Below, one piece after another: positions 55,936-64,000 of a stretch of 64,000 bases of DNA. How positions within the stretch are numbered: position 1 is the first letter of the stretch; every line of letters starts with the position of its first letter. Below the pieces are notes generated by a model that searched no databases, had not been told where the DNA came from, and saw only the letters and a program-made list of their open reading frames with translations. A program made the translations under genes and the position numbers. The stretch covers positions 218,501-282,500 of the forward strand of contig JBAMJR010000156.1 of assembly GCA_038501785.1 (NCBI GenBank), written 5' to 3'. This stretch comes from Myoxocephalus aenaeus. Taxonomy: Eukaryota; Chordata; Actinopteri; Perciformes; Cottidae.

Positions 55936-56362
55936 AGCATTTTTTGCTTCTACCGATACATTTTCAGTCTTTCTGTTTTGTATATTAAATAGAGTATTGT
56001 AATTGACTAAATAAAACACAAACAAATCTTAATTTTACAGTATGTAATTATTGTACTGTTAATTTACAGTAAAATGAGGATTTAAACAGCCTAGGATTTG
56101 CTGTATACTGTACAGCAAATAACTACTGTAATAACAATGACAGTACTGGGATTATTACTGTAAAAATGACTACAAACAGGTACTGTGATTCATTTTACAG
56201 TAAGCATACTGTGCAATTTACGACAGCTATTTACTGGCTAATTGCTGCCAGCTAGTTACTGTACATTCTACAGTTATCTTGTTACAGTGCAAGTACAACA
56301 TTTACATTGTTGATTACATTGAAACCATAAATGCATTTTCCTCATCACAAACCAGTAAAACC
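55680..56362. repeat. AT-rich sequence with TTACAGTA-type MITE
   Basis: 55888-55935 is an (AT)n tract. 56030-56310 is rich in ACAGTA/TACTGT and matches the start of the 1-661 repeat (GCTATTTACTGGCTAATTGC against GCTACTTACTTGCTAATTGC). It is non-coding. Confidence 0.6.
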
Positions 56363-56390
56363 AAACTTTATGAGGGGCCGTTTAGGCCAT

Positions 56391-59300
56391 AACTACTGAA
56401 ACGCTCTCACACATACTACTGAAACGCTCTCACACATACTACTGAAACGCTCTCACACATACTACTGAAACACTCTCACACATACTACTGAAACGCTCTC
56501 ACACATACTACTGAAACGCTCTCACACATACTACTGAAACGCTCTCACACTCACTACTGAAACGCTCTCACACTCACTACTGAAACGCTCTCACACATAC
56601 TACTGAAACACTCTCACACATACTACTGAAACGCTCTCACACATACTACTGAAACACTCTCACACATACTACTGAAACACTCTCACACTCACTACTGAAA
56701 CGCTCTCACACATACTACTGAAACACTCTCACACATACTACTGAAACGCTCTCACACATACTACTGAAACGCTCTCACACATACTACTGAAACACTCTCA
56801 CACATACTACTGAAACGCTCTCACACATACTACTGAAACACTCTCACACATACTACTGAAACGCTCTCACACATACTACTGAAACACTCTCACACATACT
56901 ACTGAAACGCTCTCACACATACTACTGAAACGCTCTCGCTCTCACACTCACTACTGAAATGCTCTCACACATACTACTGAAACACTCTCACACATACTAC
57001 TGAAACGCTCTCACACATACTACTGAAACGCTCTCACACATACTACTGAAACGCTCTCGCTCTCACACTCACTACTGAAATGCTCTCACACATACTACTG
57101 AAACGCTCTCACACATACTACTGAAACGCTCTCACACATACTACTGAAACGCTCTCGCTCTCACACTCACTACTGAAACACTCTCACTCATACTACTGAA
57201 ATGCTCTCACACATACTACTGAAACGCTCTCACACATACTACTGAAACGCTCTCACACTCACTACTGAAACGCTCTCACACTCACTACTGAAATGCTCTC
57301 ACACATACTAATGAAACACACATACATTCACTATTGAAACGCTCTCACACATACTACTGAAACACTCTCACACATACTACTGAAACGCTCTCACACATAC
57401 TACTGAAACGCTCTCACACATACTACTGAAACGCTCTCACACATACTACTGAAACGCTCTCACACTCACTACTGAAACACTCTCACACATACTACTGAAA
57501 CGCTCTCACACATACTACTGAAACGCTCTCACACATACTACTGAAACGCTCTCACACATACTACTGAAACGCTCTCACACATACTACTGAAACGCTCTCA
57601 CACATACTACTGAAACGCTCTCACACATACTACTGAAACGCTCTCACACTCACTACTGAAACGCTCTCACACATACTACTGAAACGCTCTCACACATACT
57701 ACTGAAACGCTCTCACACATACTACTGAAATGCTCTCACACATACTACTGAAACGCTCTCACACATACTACTGAAACACTCTCACACATACTACTGAAAC
57801 GCTCTCACACATACTACTGAAATGCTCTCACACATACTACTGAAACACTCTCACACATACTACTGAAACGCTCTCACACATACTACTGAAATGCTCTCAC
57901 ACATACTACTGAAACGCTCTCACACTCACTACTGAAACGCTCTCACACATACTACTGAAACGCTCTCACACATACTACTGAAACACTCTCACACATACTA
58001 CTGAAACGCTCTCACACTCACTACTGAAATGCTCTCACACATACTACTGAAACACTCTCACACATACTACTGAAACGCTCTCACACATACTACTGAAATG
58101 CTCTCACACATACTACTGAAACGCTCTCACACATACTACTGAAACGCTCTCACACATACTACTGAAATGCTCTCACACATACTACTGAAACGCTCTCACA
58201 CTCACTACTGAAACGCTCTCACACATACTACTGAAACGCTCTCACACTCACTACTGAAACACTCTCACACATACTACTGAAACGCTCTCACACATACTAC
58301 TGAAACGCTCTCACACATACTACTGAAACGCTCTCACACATACTACTGAAACGCTCTCACACATACTACTGAAACGCTCTCACACATACTACTGAAACGC
58401 TCTCACACATACTACTGAAACGCTCTCACACTCACTACTGAAACGCTCTCACACATACTACTGAAACGCTCTCACACATACTACTGAAACGCTCTCACAC
58501 ATACTACTGAAATGCTCTCACACATACTACTGAAACGCTCTCACACATACTACTGAAACACTCTCACACATACTACTGAAACGCTCTCACACATACTACT
58601 GAAATGCTCTCACACATACTACTGAAACACTCTCACACATACTACTGAAACGCTCTCACACATACTACTGAAATGCTCTCACACATACTACTGAAACGCT
58701 CTCACACTCACTACTGAAACGCTCTCACACATACTACTGAAACGCTCTCACACATACTACTGAAACACTCTCACACATACTACTGAAACGCTCTCACACT
58801 CACTACTGAAATGCTCTCACACATACTACTGAAACACTCTCACACATACTACTGAAACGCTCTCACACATACTACTGAAATGCTCTCACACATACTACTG
58901 AAACGCTCTCACACATACTACTGAAACGCTCTCACACATACTACTGAAATGCTCTCACACATACTACTGAAACGCTCTCACACTCACTACTGAAACGCTC
59001 TCACACATACTACTGAAACGCTCTCACACTCACTACTGAAACGCTCTCACACATACTACTGAAACGCTCTCACACATACTACTGAAATGCTCTCACACAT
59101 ACTACTGAAACGCTCTCACACATACTACTGAAACGCTCTCACACATACTACTGAAACGCTCTCACACTCACTACTGAAACGCTCTCACACTCACTACTGA
59201 AACGCTCTCACACATACTACTGAAACGCTCTCACACATACTACTGAAACACTCTCACACATACTACTGAAACGCTCTCACACATACTACTGAAACGCTCT

Positions 59301-60558
59301 CACACATACTACTGAAACGCTCTCACACATACTACTGAAACGCTCTCACACATACTACTGAAACGCTCTCACACATACTACTGAAACGCTCTCACACATA
59401 CTACTGAAACGCTCTCACACTCACTACTGAAACGCTCTCACACATACTACTGAAACGCTCTCACACATACTACTGAAACGCTCTCACACATACTACTGAA
59501 ATGCTCTCACACATACTACTGAAACGCTCTCACACATACTACTGAAACACTCTCACACATACTACTGAAACGCTCTCACACATACTACTGAAATGCTCTC
59601 ACACATACTACTGAAACACTCTCACACATACTACTGAAACGCTCTCACACATACTACTGAAATGCTCTCACACATACTACTGAAACGCTCTCACACTCAC
59701 TACTGAAACGCTCTCACACATACTACTGAAACGCTCTCACACATACTACTGAAACACTCTCACACATACTACTGAAACGCTCTCACACTCACTACTGAAA
59801 TGCTCTCACACATACTACTGAAACACTCTCACACATACTACTGAAACGCTCTCACACATACTACTGAAATGCTCTCACACATACTACTGAAACGCTCTCA
59901 CACATACTACTGAAACGCTCTCACACATACTACTGAAATGCTCTCACACATACTACTGAAACGCTCTCACACTCACTACTGAAACGCTCTCACACATACT
60001 ACTGAAACGCTCTCACACTCACTACTGAAACACTCTCACACATACTACTGAAACGCTCTCACACTCACTACTGAAACACTCTCACACATACTAATGAAAC
60101 GCTCTCACACTCACTACTGAAACGCTCTCACACATACTACTGAAACGCTCTCACACATACTACTGAAACGCTCTCACACTCACTACTGAAACGCTCTCAC
60201 ACATACTACTGAAACGCTCGTACATTCACTACTGAAACACTCTCACACATACTAATGAAACGCTCTCACACATACTAATGAAACACTCGTACATTCACTA
60301 CTGAAACGCTCTCACACATACTAATGAAACACTCGTACATTCACTACTGAAACGCTCTCACACTCACTACTGAAACGCTCTCACACTCACTACTGAAACG
60401 CTCTCACACATACTACTGAAACGCTCGTACATTCACTACTGAAACACTCTCACACATACTAATGAAACGCTCTCACACATACTACTGAAACGCTCTCACA
60501 CATACTACTGAAACACTCGTACATTCACTACTGAAACGCTCTCACACTCACTACTGAA
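56391..60558. repeat. 23-bp minisatellite in the left inverted repeat, about 180 units
   Basis: The unit CTACTGAAACGCTCTCACAC plus ATA has three main variants: GAAACG, GAAACA and GAAATG, and CATAC or CTCAC spacers. The order of variants repeats in long blocks starting near 57650, 58432 and 59421, showing higher-order structure. In the right inverted repeat the same units (inverted, 62200-62490) number about a dozen. Confidence 0.97.
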
Positions 60559-60894
60559 ACACTTACACATACATACATACTCTGTAAACCTATTCACGCT
60601 CATATATAAATGTAAATAATAAATGTGTATGTATAAGTTTTTCAGTTATATGTATGTATGCTCTTACATGAGGATGTGCAAGCGTCTCACATGTATTCAT
60701 ACAAGTCATTTCAGTAGTGACCGTGAGAGTGTTTCAATAGTGAATGTACGAGCGTTTCAGTAGTATGTATGAAAGACATCTCACTAGCATACGGAAGGTA
60801 CTTCGGTTAAACCGGAAGGCGGAAGCAAAGAGTGCATGTTTTGAACAGCGACAACGCGCCAATCTTAGCCCGCAATTAATATATTTTTTTGTGA

Positions 60895-61104
60895 TTGAAT
60901 ATGAAGGTGCAACTTCTATATATTTTGATCAGTCTGCAGGCCTTATTCGTAATTGGCAATCGCGATGACATCGTTGATTTTTTCAATAGGGTGCTGCGCT
61001 GTGTTCAATGCCTACAGCAAGACCCAGGAGAAGAGAGATGTTTTAGAGAGCCGGAAGTGGAATTAGTTCATAACAAGAGTCATTTCTTTTCATATCTAAT
61101 CTGA
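60895..61104 (+). pseudogene. Second, truncated copy of the transposase N-terminus
   Basis: It encodes the same start as the minus-strand frame (MNMKVQLLYILISL ... PGEERCFRE) for 52 residues, then leaves the inverted repeat at 61050 and ends after 17 unrelated residues. It exists because the inverted repeats extend into the coding region, so the element carries two outward-in promoters and start codons. Confidence 0.7.
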
Positions 61105-61353
61105 AAGTAGACATAAATTGCCTCATAAATTGATAGTCAGCTAAAGGAGGGGATTTTGAAGGGCTTTTATTTTGTAATTAAACATCAACATGCCTTGATT
61201 GATAGTCTACTATTAACATGAAGTGGAATTATTGTAATTTCCTTTCAACAAGCTTTTATTTTGAAATTGCCTTCATCGGAAGAGTCCTCTTATTTTGAAG
61301 TCAGTTTGTACACACTCGTACCGTAATGCCTAGTATAAACGCGTCCCGACAAT

Positions 61354-61896
61354 CTATGTGCGGGCTGGCCCGACTGTGTTTTTCGAAGTGGAGGCTGGCC
61401 TGACCGCAGTGACACCAAGACGTTGCCTATGTCTGAACACAGTCCGACGGCTAATTCCAAAAAAAGAAGCAATTCCCTGCCAGTTAAAACCGAGTCCCAT
61501 GCACTGGTTAAATTGCTCAATTGTTAAATCATATCGTGGGCGACATGGAAGGCCATTTCTGGCTGTAGGTGGAATCGGAGGAAGACAGTTTTCTTGATCT
61601 CTTCTTCTAGTTCTAAAGTCACCAAACCTATTAAAACAAAAACATATTGACTCCAAAAAAACAACCGTCTCTCCATCAGGTCCTTCCCTAGAGCGAACCA
61701 TAGACAACATAGAATTTAGGGTAATGGTGTGGTCATCAAGCTCTCTAAAACATCTCTCTTCTCCTGGGTCTTGCTGTAGGCATTGAACGCAGCGCAGCAC
61801 CCTATTGAAAAAATCAACGATGTCATCGCGATTGCCAATTACGAATAAGGCCTGCAGACTGATCAAAATATATAGAAGTTGCACCTTCATATTCAA
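61354..61896 (-). pseudogene. Integrase-type transposase, N-terminal part with helix-turn-helix (180 aa)
   Basis: Residues 1-55 lie in the right inverted repeat. Residues 120-162 (RYDLTIEQFNQCMGLGFNWQ followed by GIASFFGISRRTVFRHRQRL) form a helix-turn-helix like those preceding the rve integrase core in fish transposon-derived proteins. A Cys/Phe-rich segment at about 80-92 is of unknown role. The frame ends soon after GVTAVRP. The catalytic DDE core is absent from the 300 bp that remain, so the element needs a partner transposase. The product could still bind DNA. The assignment of the HTH is fair; naming the superfamily is not secure. Confidence 0.65.
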
Positions 61897-62519
61897 TCAC
61901 AAAAAAATATATTAATTGCGGGCTAAGATTGGCGCGTTGTCGCTGTTCAAAACATGCACTCTTTGCTTCCGCCTTCCGGTTTAACCGAAGTACCTTCCGT
62001 ATGCTAGTGAGATGTCTTTCATACATACTACTGAAACGCTCGTACATTCACTATTGAAACACTCTCACGGTCACTACTGAAATGACTTGTATGAATACAT
62101 GTGAGACGCTTGCACATCCTCATGTAAGAGCATACATACATTTATTATTTACATTTATATATGAGCGTGAATAGGTTTACAGAGTATGTATGTATGTGTA
62201 AGTGTTTCAGTAGTGAGTGTAAGAGCGTTTCAGTAGTGAATGTACGAGTGTTTCATTAGTATGTGTGAGAGCGTTTCAGTAGTATGTGTGAGAGCGTTTC
62301 AGTAGTGAGTGTGAGAGCGTTTCAGTAGTATGTGTGAGAGCGTTTCAGTAGTATGTGTGAGAGCGTTTCAGTAGTGAGTGTGAGAGCGTTTCAGTAGTAT
62401 GTGTGAGAGTGTTTCAGTAGTATGTGTGAGAGCGTTTCAGTAGTGAGTGTGAAAGCGTTTCAGTAGTATGTGTGAGAGCGTTTCAGTAGTTATGGCCTAA
62501 ACGGCCCCTCATAAAACTT

Positions 62520-63345
62520 CAACAAAGAATGCTCTAAAAAACAACTTGTTCAGTGTGAAGAATAAGAAGCAAGAGCAACTTTAAGTGATCACATGATTGA
62601 TCACATGTATGCTAAGAGCCAATCAGAGGCAAGCAGTTGCCCTACCTCTGCTAAATTGTTTATTCATTAAAAATAAAATCTTGATCTAATTCTGCAGAAA
62701 CATAAGTGATTGACATGTCATGACTGGTATTGTGTGAAGTCCCTGATATCAGAAAATGAACACTCTAATATGAACCATGTCCAACAGACCAGCTTGAGAG
62801 TCCACGGTGAAATGTAGTAAATACATTTAGTCAAGTACTTCTGTACCATTTTGAGGTTCCTGTACTTTATACATCTTGTACTACTCTACTACATTTAACA
62901 GTAAAATAATCTACTGTTTAATCCAATACACTTATGTGATACCTTTACATTGATTCAGTGTAATAAAATAAATATAATCAATACATGATGATGTAGACTT
63001 TATTGATCCCTTAATAATTTATAAATTATCTTCTCTATAATGGTGCTGTTACTTTTAGTATTTCAAGTATATTTTGATGTTAGTACTTTTGTACTTTAAC
63101 TTTAGTACATGTTCTTATGCAGGACTTTACTAGTATTTCTACACTGTGGTACTGCTACTTTGACTTGAGTCAAAGATCTGAGTACTTCTTCCACCACTGA
63201 GTCCAGAACATCACTTTTATCAGTTTGATGAATGATTTGTCAGCATGATAACAGTGATGGAACTAAGGTGATGAAACACATGAAAACAACAAAAGTCAAC
63301 TTTCTATAGAGAATGAAGCAAACACACTTCGCATGCAGAGTTGTC
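62520..63345 (-). other. 3' flank of MABP-like copy C
   Basis: From about 62690 this is homologous to 8320-9090 and partly to 28117-28510. It includes the hAT-MITE piece (TAGTCAAGTACTTCTGTACC ... GTACTTCTTCCACCACT). 62520-62690 is unassigned. Confidence 0.65.
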
Positions 63346-63351
63346 TTTATT
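63346..63351 (-). promoter_or_regulatory. Poly(A) signal of MABP-like copy C
   Basis: AATAAA on the minus strand in the same TTTTCAATAAAGACAAC context as copies A and B, about 300 bp past the stop. Confidence 0.7.
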
Positions 63352-63649
63352 GAAAAGCAGGAAATGTGCAGAATAAAGTGATACAGATCATTAATATTCA
63401 ATCATTCATTAATATTGTTGGGAAAACCAAACCTATTGGAAATAGTTTGATTGATTTAATTAATCTTGATTAACAGGATACATCATATACTATTGATACT
63501 TTCTGATATTAGCAGTAGTATTACTGTAATATAACTATCACATTGTTTCATAGTAAAAATTAAAAAGACCATCACCAAATGATTTAACAATATTGTTGGA
63601 GTAGAGACTCCTCAGCTCTGCCACCATGAAGAAGGCTTTTCTCAGCCCT

Positions 63650-64000
63650 TCACTGATTAACACACAGGTACTCAGTGTGGCCTCCAGTGCCCTGGTTGAG
63701 ATTTCTTTTAACGACATTGACACCAGCCGTCTCATACGCTTGAATCTGAGTTTGATCGAAAAGCGTGCTGATGGCTTTAATGGGTTTGTTGGATCCCTCT
63801 TTCTTGTACCACAGGTACACAGAGGCCCCACCGGTCGCCTCGTTCAGGTTAACTGGCACTTGTGTGTATTTCTGCTGCTGCAGGGTTTTCATCTGGGTAT
63901 CATTGATAGAGACCTGCAGAAGATGGAGAGCGAGCTTGGGCTCGGTGGTCTGACGGTACCAGATGAAGATGGAGGGTCCTCCTGTACCCTTATTGGTATC
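63650..64000 (-). CDS. MABP-like six-repeat protein, copy C (partial, cut by window end)
   Basis: The last 116 codons are visible and the frame is open to the window edge. Reading inwards, the motif DTNKGTGGPSIFIWYR (repeat 4), NLNEATGGASVYLWYK (repeat 5) and NLNQGTGGHTEYLCVN (repeat 6) are all intact, including the GxGG core of repeat 6 that is degraded in A. The stop is at 63650-63652. It is closest to copy B and has the same orientation, about 35 kb away. The start codon and promoter lie beyond 64000. Confidence 0.85.
   Translation of the reverse strand, partial: DTNKGTGGPSIFIWYRQTTEPKLALHLLQVSINDTQMKTLQQQKYTQVPVNLNEATGGASVYLWYKKEGSNKPIKAISTLFDQTQIQAYETAGVNVVKRNLNQGTGGHTEYLCVNQ

Larger units (their letters stand above)
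56369..62513. mobile_element. Integrase-type DNA transposon with minisatellite-bearing inverted repeats, TSD AAACTT
   Basis: The termini TATGAGGGGCCGTTTAGGCC and its complement are perfect inverted repeats flanked by AAACTT at 56363-56368 and 62514-62519. The right inverted repeat (61741-62513) and the left one (56369-61050) share, in order, the terminus, 23-bp tandem repeats, a unique stretch of about 490 bp and the first 54 codons of an open frame. The left arm is longer only because its tandem array has expanded. The core (61051-61740) holds the rest of the frame. A 6-bp duplication with an IS3-like integrase-type transposase suggests the IS3EU group; this is from memory and unverified. 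Confidence 0.85.

Noticed and set aside
56391..60558. CRISPR-like array of short direct repeats
   Set aside because: Units are contiguous and near identical with no unique spacers, in a eukaryotic transposon. It is a minisatellite.

Overview
The window is teleost fish nuclear DNA. The evidence is spliced host exons, Rex3-type and L2/Rex1-type LINE tails, Ty3/gypsy, hAT, piggyBac-like and palindromic DNA transposons, and very long minisatellites. No tRNA, rRNA, CRISPR or bacterial operon structure was seen. It is a repeat-dominated accessory region in which few stretches are host coding.

Host genes. (1) The last two coding exons of a saccharopine dehydrogenase-like oxidoreductase (SCCPDH) lie at 1302-1604 (+). 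(2) A small family of six-repeat proteins with DLNxGAGGxxIYLWYK-type motifs, best matching MABP-type beta-prism domains, has copy A at 11571-12440 (+), copy B at 28814-29692 (-) and copy C at 63650 to the window end (-, cut off by the edge). A and B are an inverted pair that share a TATA box, a non-coding first exon and one intron. Their 3' flanks recur several more times without coding sequence, so the cluster was once larger. (3) A likely terminal exon of an unidentified gene lies at 44649-44750 (-). Two more exon-like stretches are weaker.

Mobile DNA, left to right. A truncated piggyBac-like copy holds a MITE (1.6-2.9 kb). A Rex3 tail is split by a hAT-ended element that holds a solo LTR and a 19-bp minisatellite (4.3-8.0 kb). 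A young Ty3/gypsy element (12771-20253, TSD ATAT) sits in the 3' region of copy A, and its 5' LTR is broken by a second hAT-like element. Three members of a CAGTGGCGGC-ended hAT family lie at 22.8-25.9, 31.9-33.7 and 39.7-43.4 kb; the last carries most of a DUF4371-type transposase. There are also a LINE fragment (26.6-27.6 kb), a broken gypsy pol fragment (35.3-35.8 kb), a 39-bp minisatellite (36.2-39.3 kb), another hAT-like element (46.0-47.5 kb), a 19-bp minisatellite (48.0-50.1 kb), a piggyBac-like element (50.2-52.2 kb) and a solo LTR split by a palindromic element with PHD-finger exons (52.4-55.7 kb).

The most unusual object is at 56369-62513. It is a transposon with a perfect 6-bp target duplication whose terminal inverted repeats contain a 23-bp tandem repeat, grown to about 4.2 kb on the left and about 0.3 kb on the right. 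Its core encodes the N-terminal, helix-turn-helix part of an integrase-type transposase.

Segmental duplication inside the window supplies natural empty sites. Comparing paralogous segments proves the insertion points of the gypsy element, one hAT element, one MITE and one SINE-like insert directly from this sequence.
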